Source of the DNA: Dactylococcopsis salina PCC 8305
Lineage (GTDB): Bacteria > Cyanobacteriota > Cyanobacteriia > Cyanobacteriales > Rubidibacteraceae
Assembly: GCF_000317615.1 (NCBI RefSeq)
Contig: NC_019780.1
Span: 2,129,840 to 2,193,839 of the forward strand
Reading direction: 5' to 3'
Length of the DNA: 64,000 nucleotides
The notes below the pieces were generated by a model. The model worked only from the letters and a program-made list of their open reading frames with translations. It searched no databases and was not told the origin of the DNA. A program made the position numbers and the translations under genes. Of this stretch, positions 1 through 8,536 are shown in pieces (the stretch's first letter is position 1; each line of letters begins with the position of its first letter).

Positions 1-13
1 ACCAACAAGTTTG

Positions 14-22
14 TGCTACAAT
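14..22 (+). promoter_or_regulatory. Extended -10 promoter element ahead of tnpB
   Basis: TG at 14-15, one base, then TACAAT at 17-22 forms a textbook extended -10 box 30 bp before the tnpB start. The -35 region lies at the window edge. No Shine-Dalgarno sequence is visible before the ATG, so translation may be weak. Inferred from sequence only. Confidence 0.4.
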
Positions 23-51
23 GATTTTATCACTAAAAGTTTTGTTGAATC

Positions 52-1224
52 ATGTTGAGAGCAACTAAGGTTAGAATCTATCCGACAAAAGAGCAAGAAC
101 AGCACTTAGCTAAGAGCTTTGGGTGTTATCGCTTTTTGTGGAATTACTCGCTCAACTTGACTAATGAAACTTATAAAGCAACGGGAAAAGGTCTAAACCG
201 ATTCGCTATTCAGAAAGAAATAAAAAAACTAAAACAAGAATACGAATGGCTTAAAGAACCTTATTCTCAATGCTTACAATTAGTGGCTCTCAACTTATCT
301 CGTGCTTTCATCAATTTCTTTGAAGGTCGTGCTTCTTTCCCTAACTTCAAGGCTAAACATCGTAAACAATCAATTACTTATCCTCAAAATGTTTCTTTAG
401 TTGATAATGGCTTAAAGTTCCCAAAAATGGGAGTTGTTTATGCCAAAATCCACAAAGAAATTGAGGGGACAATTAAAAGTGTTACGGTGTCTCTAAATTG
501 TCAGGGTCATTATTATGCTTCAATTTTGACAGAAGATGGGAAAGAGATTCCTGAACAATCCAGTGAAGGAAAAGCTATTGGGATTGATTTAGGAATCAAT
601 CATTTCGCGATTACCAGCGATGGGTCTAAATTCGAGAATCCCAAATGGTTAGAGAAACACGAGAAAAACCTAAAAGCAAAACAAAAACGTTTATCTAGGA
701 GACAGAAAGGTTCTAACAATCGAAATAAAACTAGAAAGCAGGTTGCCAGAGTTCATAAAAAGATTGCTGATTGTCGGTTAGATTTTCATCACAAGCTATC
801 ACGCAGGATAGTTGACGAAAACCAAGTTATTTGCGTTGAAAATTTAGCTGTCAAAAATATGGTTAAAAACCACAACCTAGCTAAAGCGATTAGTCAAGTA
901 GGTTGGGGTCAATTTTGTACCATGTTGAAATATAAAGCAGAATGGGAAGGGAAAGTGTATCAAGAAATTGATCGTTTCTTCCCTAGCTCTAAGACTTGTC
1001 ATGTATGTCTAAATCAAGTAAGAAGCCTGACCCTTGATGTTAGAAATTGGCAGTGTGAAAAGTGTAGAACTAATCACGACAGAGACATAAATGCTGCCAT
1101 CAATATAAAAGAAGAAGGACTGCGTATTTTGACCTCTGGAACGGGGGTGACCGCCTATCGCCCAGATGTAAGTCGAGATAGTAGGGGTCGTAAGACTTCT
1201 ACTGTGTCGCAGTCTGTTGGGTAG
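52..1224 (+). CDS. tnpB: IS200/IS605-family TnpB (OrfB), RNA-guided endonuclease
   Basis: TnpB proteins are compact RNA-guided nucleases, ancestral to Cas12, carried by IS200/IS605 and IS1341-type elements. This 390-residue copy is full length. The N-terminal helix-turn-helix/OrfB region is followed by the split RuvC site: D179 in GIDLG, E263 in CVENLA, and D345 in the HDRDINAA motif. A zinc ribbon has Cys pairs at 316/319 and 335/338. All three catalytic acids are present, so the nuclease should be active. No tnpA (Y1 transposase) is seen, so this is an orphan, IS1341-like arrangement, although the left side is cut by the window edge. The 3' end probably doubles as the omegaRNA scaffold, as is known for the family. 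A hairpin follows the stop, and the convergent FAD oxidoreductase gene begins 35 bp later. Confidence 0.93.
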   Translation: MLRATKVRIYPTKEQEQHLAKSFGCYRFLWNYSLNLTNETYKATGKGLNRFAIQKEIKKLKQEYEWLKEPYSQCLQLVALNLSRAFINFFEGRASFPNFKAKHRKQSITYPQNVSLVDNGLKFPKMGVVYAKIHKEIEGTIKSVTVSLNCQGHYYASILTEDGKEIPEQSSEGKAIGIDLGINHFAITSDGSKFENPKWLEKHEKNLKAKQKRLSRRQKGSNNRNKTRKQVARVHKKIADCRLDFHHKLSRRIVDENQVICVENLAVKNMVKNHNLAKAISQVGWGQFCTMLKYKAEWEGKVYQEIDRFFPSSKTCHVCLNQVRSLTLDVRNWQCEKCRTNHDRDINAAINIKEEGLRILTSGTGVTAYRPDVSRDSRGRKTSTVSQSVG

Positions 1225-1228
1225 GAAG

Positions 1229-1255
1229 CGCAAAGCTCAACGAAGTGGCTTTGCG
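1229..1255 (+). other. Right-end hairpin of the TnpB element / putative omegaRNA 3' part
   Basis: CGCAAAGC (1229-1236) and GCTTTGCG (1248-1255) form a perfect 8-bp stem with an 11-nt loop immediately after the tnpB stop codon. IS200/IS605 ends carry such hairpins, and the omegaRNA of TnpB runs through the right end with its guide taken from flanking DNA. If the right end lies near 1260, the guide would come from the last codons of the neighbouring oxidoreductase gene. The exact boundary is not determined. Confidence 0.5.
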
Positions 1256-1259
1256 TAGT

Positions 1260-3242
1260 TCACCGCCAGTCTTGCCAATCGTTATTAAAAATGGAAGTGT
1301 TGGGAAAAGTGGTGGGATTACCATTGGCTTCTAAAAGCTGACGTAATTCTTGTAATTGCTTTTCTTTGATCAATTGTTCATCGACTAACTGGTAGGGAAA
1401 CAGATCATTATCTAAAGCAAAAACCGCAGTGGTCCCGGCGGCGACTCCTGATGACCATTCAAAGGAATGGACGCGATAGGCGGCGGCTGCGATGTGGCTG
1501 GTGGCGATACTTTTACCAGCGATGAGAAAATTATCAATTTCTTGGGGAATTAAGGCTCTTAAAGGAATTTGAAAGGGATAGGGGAGTCCAGCGCCGCGTC
1601 TTTCTCCTTCTTTTTCTGTATTCCCTGGTTTTTCTGGTGGATGCTCTGTCATACAGGGATGGAAGTCGATCGCGTAATGAGCAATCCCCACAGAATCGGG
1701 ATAAATGCGCGATCGGGTTCGATTTTTCCCTGTTTCTCCCATGATGACATCAAAGGTATCTCGTCCCGCTACTTCCTGTTGTAAGTTTTGATACGCTTCC
1801 TCGGAAAGAACTTCTTGATAATAGGGATCAGTGTAATCCTTGCGAGAAATATCCACCTCCGAGACGGTAAACCCATCAGGGTAGCCATAACCCGATCGAC
1901 CGATAATGCGCCGTCCTTCCCGCATATAAGGGTATTTAGACAATCCATGTTCCGTTCCCATAGGCGAGTCTAAACCGCTTAAAAATTTGTAATTCGGATG
2001 AGGTTCTTTTACTCCCTCTCCCAGTTGCGAGTCGGTTGTTCCCGCTACTAACCAATGAAAAAAGCCCAAAGCGTGTTCTTCTCCATAGCCCAAGGTTTCC
2101 ACCCGTAATCCCCCTTGCCAACCATCTGGGGCTAACTGTCCATTAGCTTCGAGTTGTTCACGAGTATAAATTAAATTATCCTTTTCCGTTCCTGGACGAT
2201 AATCATTCCCCCATGTCCAATTCTGCATGGAAATGTCTCCCACTGTGGGAACGGTAAAACCAATCCCGCCAAATCTGTCTCTTTCTCCTGCTTCTGGACT
2301 CCAGATGCGACGATAGGTAAAGACTAAATCAAAACTGGCGAGTCTTTCTAACTCATAACTGTAGTAGGGTTCGTATTTTTCATAAAAAGGCGGTTCAGGA
2401 TGAAATTGTGGCGTTTCCGTCGCTTCCATGGCAAAGGTATAAGTGAAGCCTTGGGTACAATAAGGATCACCTGTTTCACTGGCGGAAGAAGGTTCTAAAT
2501 ACGATCGCGGATCAATTCCTAAACCGTAGGGAACATCACTTAATCCCACTAATTCCCCAGTTTCGGTTGCGTCGATGACATACCAGTTACTAGCCTTGGC
2601 AATAAAACGGATGATGGTTTTCTCGAATCGATCGGAATCTTCATAACGATACCAGTCTTCGATCGTTTCGGAAAGGGGATTCGTATTTAATGGCGGTGCC
2701 CCTGTCGCTGGTTGATGTTGAATAGCGGTAACACTGGTAATGATGTTTCCCGTTGCATTTCGGTTTAATGCTTTCACCACCGTTGAGGGAAACCACTTTA
2801 ATGTTCCGTTTCCTTCCTTTTCTGCTGCCAATAATTGTTCTGTTAAAATTTGATGGGCATCAGCTGGAATAAAACAAGACGCACTCACCCAACAGTCTCC
2901 AGGGTTTAAGTCTCCATCATAAAACTTTTGAATGCGATTCCGTAATTCTAAATAGCCACGAGGATAATATAATAACTGACGCTGGGTCGATCGTTCATCC
3001 AACGCTGATGTTCCTTGAGAGGAAATTTGTCCCCCTAACCAGTCAGTCAATTCCGTAACACAGACCGTTTTTCCTGCTAAAAGCCCTTCATAAGCACTAG
3101 CAGCACCAGCTAACCCCCCACCCGCGACAAAAATATCACAAGTGACCGTTTCATCGGGAGGAGGGGAAGCGAAAGCAGAAGTGGGAACATTAGTAATGGT
3201 CAGAAAAAGGGAGAAAATCGGAAGAAAACGCCGTAACATCAT
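1260..3242 (-). CDS. Exported FAD-dependent oxidoreductase (FAD_oxidored family)
   Basis: This 660-residue protein has an N-terminal Sec signal peptide (hydrophobic stretch about residues 5-25, ASA-type cleavage region). A Rossmann dinucleotide-binding motif follows directly (VAGGGLAGAASAYEG, about residues 39-53). The long body contains ATETGELVGL and ends in an FAD-family C-terminal signature (LIAGKSIATSHIAAAAYR). This arrangement fits the PF12831-type FAD-dependent oxidoreductases, many of which are secreted or periplasmic. The substrate is unknown. The gene starts 37 bp after the large glycan-active gene on the same strand, so the two are probably co-transcribed and may act on the same extracellular substrate (inference). 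The 3' end abuts the TnpB element without truncation of recognisable motifs. Confidence 0.8.
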   Translation of the reverse strand: MMLRRFLPIFSLFLTITNVPTSAFASPPPDETVTCDIFVAGGGLAGAASAYEGLLAGKTVCVTELTDWLGGQISSQGTSALDERSTQRQLLYYPRGYLELRNRIQKFYDGDLNPGDCWVSASCFIPADAHQILTEQLLAAEKEGNGTLKWFPSTVVKALNRNATGNIITSVTAIQHQPATGAPPLNTNPLSETIEDWYRYEDSDRFEKTIIRFIAKASNWYVIDATETGELVGLSDVPYGLGIDPRSYLEPSSASETGDPYCTQGFTYTFAMEATETPQFHPEPPFYEKYEPYYSYELERLASFDLVFTYRRIWSPEAGERDRFGGIGFTVPTVGDISMQNWTWGNDYRPGTEKDNLIYTREQLEANGQLAPDGWQGGLRVETLGYGEEHALGFFHWLVAGTTDSQLGEGVKEPHPNYKFLSGLDSPMGTEHGLSKYPYMREGRRIIGRSGYGYPDGFTVSEVDISRKDYTDPYYQEVLSEEAYQNLQQEVAGRDTFDVIMGETGKNRTRSRIYPDSVGIAHYAIDFHPCMTEHPPEKPGNTEKEGERRGAGLPYPFQIPLRALIPQEIDNFLIAGKSIATSHIAAAAYRVHSFEWSSGVAAGTTAVFALDNDLFPYQLVDEQLIKEKQLQELRQLLEANGNPTTFPNTSIFNNDWQDWR

Positions 3243-3279
3243 GGGGATTACCCTTAAAAATCAGTTTCAATTTTATATC

Positions 3280-6200
3280 TTATGCTAATTGTGCGATTTC
3301 TTCTCCAGAGAGAGCATAATTAAACAGTTGAAACTCATCGATCGCCCCGTCCCAAGTCTCATCACTGCGTTGACTTTGACCCAAAGCTAATTGTGACACT
3401 TGCTCGATCGAGCCGCCAATTTCACCACCGCCATAAGTAGGCGTATCCAATTCCCCATTGATATAGAGTTGTAAGGAACTGCCGCTTTCCCAAACCATTG
3501 CTAAATGTTGCCAGTCGGTGGTTTGAACATCAGAAGCAGACTCATATTGAATCGAACCTTCTGAGGTGCGTAGAGACAATTTAATCACATCATCGCCACC
3601 ACCAGCCCAACCGGCATCATCATAACGCATTCCGAGATGGGTATCGTGACCATTGGTTTCTGTGGTGGAGAAAATCCCATTATCGGTTTCCACTTCATCG
3701 CTTTTCACCCACAGGGAAACCGTAATCGCATTTAAGCCATTGAGATAACTTCCATTAGCATTATCCCTGACTAAATCATCTGTTCCATCAAACCCCACTG
3801 CATTTCCCGATATTCCGTCAACCCAACTGGGATTATTCTGTAATAAACTGTCGTGATGATTCTCGGTACTATCAGCAACGGTTGCGCCACTTCCTTCGTC
3901 AAAAGACAAATCAGTGATTACTTCTTTCTCCAAAACCTCAGATGTAAAGAGTTGTGCAATTTCATCACCGTTGAGAACTCGATCGTAAACTTGAAACTCA
4001 TCGATCGCCCCGTCCCAAGTCTCATCACTGCGTTGACTTTGACCCAAAGCTAATTGTGACACTTCCTCGATCGAGCTGCCAATTTCACCACCGCTATAAG
4101 TGGGCGTATCCAATTCCCCATTGATATAGAGTTTTAAGGAACTGCCACTTTCCCAAACCATTGCTAAATGTTGCCAGTCGGTGGTTTGAACATCAGAAGC
4201 GGACTCATATTGAATCGAACCTTCTGAGGTGCGTAGAGACAATTTAATCACATCATCGCCACCACCAGCCCAACCGCCATCATCATAACGCATTCCGAGA
4301 TGGGTATCGTGACCATTGGTTTCTGTAGTGGAGAAAATTCCATTATCGGTTTCCACTTCATCGCTTTTCACCCAAAGAGAAACCGTAATCGCATTTAAGC
4401 CATTAATATCACTTCCTTGATTGTGATCAATCACCCGATCGTCAACCCCATCAAAACTCATCCCTTGACCATAAACCCCTTTTACCGAAGTCGGATCATT
4501 TTCCAACCATCCATAACGATCATGGAAACTCTCATCCGCAACCGTCACCGTATCCTGATCATCAAAACTCCATCTTCTTTGTAAACCAGAGATAAAACTG
4601 ATTCCCTGTAACTTTTCTAAGTCAACCTCTACAACTTCTCCATCAGCAAATTGAAATAACTCCACTTCGGTAACAAAATCAGACTCCCCATTGTCACCGT
4701 TAATGCGAATCCCATCCCCTTCTCCGAGGAACTCATATTGATTCTTATTTTGGTCTAATACTAAACTATCAATACCATCGCCGCCATTAATCCCATCATT
4801 CCCCGTACCTGGTTCTAAAGTATCATCTCCAGCACCGCCGAGAAGGAAATCATCTTCCACAGTTCCCACTAAAACATTGTTCCCCTCATCTCCTTCTAAA
4901 ATCAAACCTTGCTCAAATGTCCCCTCCGAACGGCTTTCCCACCATCCCTCATTAGTTTCATTAAAACTTGTTACCGATTCCCAACGGGATGTGGAATCAT
5001 TCAAATGCGCCAAAGCCCCCCAACTACCGTGTTTGCTGGCTCTTCCCACATCGACAAATTGATTAAAGAGTGTTCCTCCCGCATCTTTCCAACCCTGTAA
5101 CAGTTGGTCGTATAAATCCCCCATTTCTGGACGACGGTTTAACTCGATGAGAAACTCTGTAAATTCCTCGTCATTTTTCGCTTCTCCTGGCACACCGACG
5201 ACATGAGTTCCCGCTTCGTAGGTGACTAAATCTAAGCCATAGTTTGTGGCGATTTGATTGTAGTGTTTAAACCCCTCGATCGTATCTAAAACCGAGTCTC
5301 CAGGATCAGGAAGTAACGTATCGTTTCCCCCTAATGCTTGTAATGCTTTATCGAAAGCCGCTTCGCGATCGTCTTGTATCCAACTTTTTACAGTTTCATA
5401 ATTCTCTGTTGAGTGTCCTAAACGTCCACTAAAATAGCCTGTAATCCCAAAGGCATCAAACAGGGTATAAGGTGCGGGATTTCCTTCGGCAACCCATTTC
5501 GGTGCTTCTAAAATATACTTTGCTAATGCTTTATAACCCGTTTGGGTGGAAATGACTTTTACCAGACGATCGTCCGCTTCTTCCCCATACACTTCATCGA
5601 GGATTTGCGCCATCTGCGCCGATCGCATTCCATACCATTGTACCCAAGCTGTCCCAACATCTTCTCCCCATCGTTCTTGACCTTCTCTATGTGCATATTG
5701 TGCCTGTTCAAATTGCCAATTCCAAACCTCATTAGAAAATTCAAAATGGGCTTTTAAGTCGGGATCAAGTTGTTCTTTAACCGTTGCGGCAAAATTCTGA
5801 ATATATTCATCTGTTGCTTGATGAGGAATAGTAAACCAAGGATCAATTCCTGTTTGATTCGCGAGTTCAATCATCACCTCTAAAGGAGCGCCACTTGTCC
5901 AAGATGCGTCATCAACTTGCGTTCTATCACTCCACTGAGAAACATCAGAATTATTAGTATTCATCCAATCCATGAAACGAAGGGAACGGAAGTCTTCAAT
6001 TTTATCGATCCATTCAGGATTAAATGTTGCTCCTGCTTCGTATAAATCTAATTGATCTTCACGGATAACTCGGATATTGCGAATATAATTTCCTGTGTTA
6101 TTTGGGTCGGTTTCAGTAATATTAATTCCTAATAAGTTTCCTTGGGGAGTAAAGTCAATTACATCTCGTCCAGGTTCTGATTCACTTTCTATTTTGTCGC

Positions 6201-6696
6201 CACTTAAGGTATATTCAATTGTCCCTTCTCCCTCATACAAAACAACATATCGACCTCCCTCAACTGCTTCTGCTTCCATATCAGTAAACAGAACTGTTCC
6301 CATCGCTGCGGTTTTTCCATCAACCACAGGAAGTGAGATCGGATAATTGTTTTCATCGAGATTAAATTCCTCTTCTGGGACTCCTCCCCAATCATATCCA
6401 TAAGAATTTGGCTGATGTCCAATCCAATTTCTCGCTGACTTAAAGTGATTAATAAATGGTAATTGAGTTGACCAATCGGTAATTCCATTTAGTCCCATTC
6501 CGAGACTCGGATTAGTTAAACTTTGGGTCGATGCTAAGGAGTTAGTCATAGTTAAATTGTTTCTAACAATATTAAGACTTAAAATTAGAACGAGAGAAAT
6601 AATAAATAAAAGGGCGTACTTTAAGAATAGATATCTTTGCTTGTTGATATCGATTAAGTTTATGAAAAAAGGGTTGTTTACTTTTTTCTTATTCAT
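3280..6696 (-). CDS. Large secreted glycan-active protein: GH-A-like barrel, RTX repeats, two LamG domains
   Basis: This 1138-residue protein has one N-terminal membrane segment (about 26-45), a signal anchor or long signal peptide. A first domain starts near residue 65 with SLGMGLNGITDWST. Residues about 230-560 look like a TIM-barrel hydrolase: an Asn-Glu pair (N322-E323 in EFSNEVWN) resembles the acid/base of clan GH-A, and E494 in TYEAGTHV is a candidate nucleophile. About 605-640 carry glycine/aspartate-rich RTX-type calcium-binding repeats (GGAGDDTL). Two LamG/concanavalin-like modules follow (about 705-890 and 910-1135) and are almost identical. The enzyme family is not recognised, and hydrolase activity is inferred from the Glu pair and the carbohydrate-binding context. 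It leads a probable operon with the exported FAD oxidoreductase. Confidence 0.7.
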   Translation of the reverse strand: MNKKKVNNPFFINLIDINKQRYLFLKYALLFIISLVLILSLNIVRNNLTMTNSLASTQSLTNPSLGMGLNGITDWSTQLPFINHFKSARNWIGHQPNSYGYDWGGVPEEEFNLDENNYPISLPVVDGKTAAMGTVLFTDMEAEAVEGGRYVVLYEGEGTIEYTLSGDKIESESEPGRDVIDFTPQGNLLGINITETDPNNTGNYIRNIRVIREDQLDLYEAGATFNPEWIDKIEDFRSLRFMDWMNTNNSDVSQWSDRTQVDDASWTSGAPLEVMIELANQTGIDPWFTIPHQATDEYIQNFAATVKEQLDPDLKAHFEFSNEVWNWQFEQAQYAHREGQERWGEDVGTAWVQWYGMRSAQMAQILDEVYGEEADDRLVKVISTQTGYKALAKYILEAPKWVAEGNPAPYTLFDAFGITGYFSGRLGHSTENYETVKSWIQDDREAAFDKALQALGGNDTLLPDPGDSVLDTIEGFKHYNQIATNYGLDLVTYEAGTHVVGVPGEAKNDEEFTEFLIELNRRPEMGDLYDQLLQGWKDAGGTLFNQFVDVGRASKHGSWGALAHLNDSTSRWESVTSFNETNEGWWESRSEGTFEQGLILEGDEGNNVLVGTVEDDFLLGGAGDDTLEPGTGNDGINGGDGIDSLVLDQNKNQYEFLGEGDGIRINGDNGESDFVTEVELFQFADGEVVEVDLEKLQGISFISGLQRRWSFDDQDTVTVADESFHDRYGWLENDPTSVKGVYGQGMSFDGVDDRVIDHNQGSDINGLNAITVSLWVKSDEVETDNGIFSTTETNGHDTHLGMRYDDGGWAGGGDDVIKLSLRTSEGSIQYESASDVQTTDWQHLAMVWESGSSLKLYINGELDTPTYSGGEIGSSIEEVSQLALGQSQRSDETWDGAIDEFQVYDRVLNGDEIAQLFTSEVLEKEVITDLSFDEGSGATVADSTENHHDSLLQNNPSWVDGISGNAVGFDGTDDLVRDNANGSYLNGLNAITVSLWVKSDEVETDNGIFSTTETNGHDTHLGMRYDDAGWAGGGDDVIKLSLRTSEGSIQYESASDVQTTDWQHLAMVWESGSSLQLYINGELDTPTYGGGEIGGSIEQVSQLALGQSQRSDETWDGAIDEFQLFNYALSGEEIAQLA
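3329..4404. repeat. Near-identical 413-bp direct duplication encoding the two LamG cores
   Basis: Positions 3329-3741 and 3992-4404 are the same sequence at an offset of 663 bp, with only scattered single-base differences. It encodes the core of both LamG modules of the large secreted protein. The inter-module parts differ clearly, so this is either recent duplication or ongoing gene conversion between the two modules. Confidence 0.9.
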
Positions 6697-7022
6697 TCAT
6701 AGTAAATGATATGAAGTGATTTTACATCCGTGAAATTACCCAAATCGAAGACATCGAATACTTCTGTTTTCTACTAATTGAAAACACGAAAATTTTAATC
6801 TAATTTCACAATAAAAAATAGTGCTTATCATCACTTTTAAGCGATTTGATCACCTGATTCTCTTCTCGGAGTGAAAAAATCCGACTACAGAAGTACGGTT
6901 TCACCGACGGCAGAAGACAAAGACATTGTTAAGGTAGAAGATGTAAGATGACCAGTTAAGGTTAATCGTAAATTGTCTTTGGTTGTGATTGAATCAATCA
7001 AGGAAGTAGAAGGAGATTAAAA
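6697..7022. other. Divergent intergenic region, no gene seen
   Basis: These 326 bp separate two divergent genes and must hold both promoters. The sequence is AT-rich and has none of the repeat families that fill most other gaps here. A Shine-Dalgarno AGGAGA at 7011-7016 serves the DUF760 gene. I recognise no RNA gene or operator. Confidence 0.5.
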
Positions 7023-7388
7023 ATGATGAATCAAAGCCAACCGCATCAAAATTCCGAATTTTTTGAAAATGGCGGAGAAGGGAAAAATCATCTCTGGCAT
7101 TATGTCCAATCTCTAAACCCTGAAGTAGTGGAACAATTGTCCCATCCTCACTCCCAAGAGGTGTTTCAGGTGATGGAACGTAATATTGTTGGGCTTTTGG
7201 GTGGACTGCCTTCAGACCAGTTTAATGTTAGCATTAGCACCAGTCGGGAACATTTGGGACGATTATTAGCTTCGGCGATGATGAGTGGCTATTTTCTCCG
7301 TAATGCTGAACAACGGATGAATTTTGAAAAATCTTTACAAGCGGCGGAACATAGTTCATCTCAAAGTGACAGCAATGAGTCTCAATAA
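7023..7388 (+). CDS. DUF760 family protein
   Basis: This 121-residue soluble protein matches the DUF760 family found in cyanobacteria and plastids. The conserved core runs from HYVQSLNPEVVEQL (about 22-35) through a central EVFQVMERN segment to SREHLGRLLASAMMSGYFLRNAEQR (about 78-102; the last part is typically highly conserved). The N-terminal 15 and C-terminal 20 residues are polar and probably disordered. The function is unknown. The start is well supported: AGGAGA lies 7 bp upstream of the first ATG, although a second ATG follows immediately. A strong intrinsic terminator lies 29 bp after the stop, so it is probably transcribed alone. Confidence 0.85.
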   Translation: MMNQSQPHQNSEFFENGGEGKNHLWHYVQSLNPEVVEQLSHPHSQEVFQVMERNIVGLLGGLPSDQFNVSISTSREHLGRLLASAMMSGYFLRNAEQRMNFEKSLQAAEHSSSQSDSNESQ

Positions 7389-7416
7389 TTTGGATAATTA
7401 CTTTTTCTGTCGTCTC

Positions 7417-7444
7417 AAAGCTCGTTCCCGACGGGCTTTTTTTT
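7417..7444 (+). terminator. Intrinsic terminator after the DUF760 gene
   Basis: AAGCTCG (7418-7424) pairs with CGGGCTT (7432-7438) around a 7-nt loop (one G-U pair), and the run of eight T's ends at 7444. The mutY start codon begins only three bases after the T run, so this structure sits exactly where the mutY leader should be. Confidence 0.85.
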
Positions 7445-7447
7445 GAA

Positions 7448-8536
7448 ATGTGGCAAGGATGGGAAGTCGAAACTTGGGATCGATCGCTGCGAGAATGGTA
7501 TCAGCGTCACGGTCGCGCTCTGCCTTGGCGCAAGACAACTGATCCTTATGCGATTTGGGTTTCGGAAATTATGTTACAGCAAACCCAGGTCAAAACGGTA
7601 ATTCCCTATTATTATCGTTGGTTAGAGAGGTTTCCCGATATCCCAACGTTAGCAAATAGTCCGCTACAATTGGTTTTGAAACAGTGGGAAGGTTTGGGTT
7701 ATTATGCAAGGGCGAGAAACCTCCATCGGGCGGCGCAAAAGGTGGTTGAGGATTATCAGGGGGTGTTTCCCGATCGATTTTCCGATGTTCTCAGTTTACC
7801 AGGGATTGGACGCACTACCGCAGGAGGAATTCTCAGCGCGGCTTTTAATCAGCCGATTTCGATTCTGGATGGTAATGTTAAGCGAGTTTTAGCGCGGTTG
7901 GTGGGGTTAAAAACACCGCCGAAAAAAGCAATTAATCAACTTTGGGAACTTTCCGATCGACTGCTCGATCGAGATCATCCTAGAGAGTATAATCAAGCAT
8001 TGATGGATTTAGGTGCGACAATTTGCACTCCGAAACAACCCAGTTGTTTACTATGTCCTTGGCGCGATTTCTGTTATGCTTTCCAATCTAACTTACAAAC
8101 TCAAATTCCTATGCGTGAACCTTCGACTCCCCTTCCCCATAAACAAATCGGTGTTGCTGTGATCTGGAATGATCAAGGAGAAGTTTTAATTGATCGTCGT
8201 CTCGAAGAAGGATTATTAGGCGGATTGTGGGAATTTCCAGGGGGAAAAATTGAAGCCAACGAGACAATTCCAGATTGTATTAAACGAGAAATTAAAGAGG
8301 AATTGGGGATTTCGATCGAGGTGGGAGATCATTTAATCACTCTTAATCATGCTTACACTCATTTCCGAGTGACGTTAAATGTGTATCATTGTCGTTATTT
8401 GGCGGGAGAACCGCAACCGATCGAATGTGAGGAAATCCGTTGGGTAAAACCAGAACAATTATCGCAGTTTCCGTTTCCCAAAGCAAACACTAAAATTATT
8501 GATGCAATTTTAAACCAATTTAATTCTATAGTCTGA
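7448..8536 (+). CDS. mutY: A/G-specific adenine glycosylase MutY with C-terminal MutT (Nudix) domain
   Basis: MutY removes adenine mispaired with 8-oxoguanine in base excision repair. The glycosylase domain (about 1-215) has catalytic E40 (WVSEIMLQQTQ), the helix-hairpin-helix LPGIGRTTAG (117-126) and catalytic D141 in LDGNVKRVLARL. A [4Fe-4S] cluster is ligated by C193, C200, C203 and C209 (C-x6-C-x2-C-x5-C). Residues about 225-360 form a Nudix domain with a complete catalytic box (G-x5-E-x7-REIKEELGI). The usual MutY C-terminal domain has lost this box, so the protein may also hydrolyse 8-oxo-dGTP. At 362 residues it is of normal length. The start is awkward: no Shine-Dalgarno, and a terminator ends 3 bp upstream. 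The next in-frame ATG (residue 42) would delete the active site. Confidence 0.95.
   Translation: MWQGWEVETWDRSLREWYQRHGRALPWRKTTDPYAIWVSEIMLQQTQVKTVIPYYYRWLERFPDIPTLANSPLQLVLKQWEGLGYYARARNLHRAAQKVVEDYQGVFPDRFSDVLSLPGIGRTTAGGILSAAFNQPISILDGNVKRVLARLVGLKTPPKKAINQLWELSDRLLDRDHPREYNQALMDLGATICTPKQPSCLLCPWRDFCYAFQSNLQTQIPMREPSTPLPHKQIGVAVIWNDQGEVLIDRRLEEGLLGGLWEFPGGKIEANETIPDCIKREIKEELGISIEVGDHLITLNHAYTHFRVTLNVYHCRYLAGEPQPIECEEIRWVKPEQLSQFPFPKANTKIIDAILNQFNSIV

Noticed and set aside
1-51. Window start as left end of a TACCATTT-type MITE
   Set aside because: ACCAAC...GTGCTACA resembles those elements, but the first base is cut off and the TACAAT also reads as the tnpB promoter; unproven.
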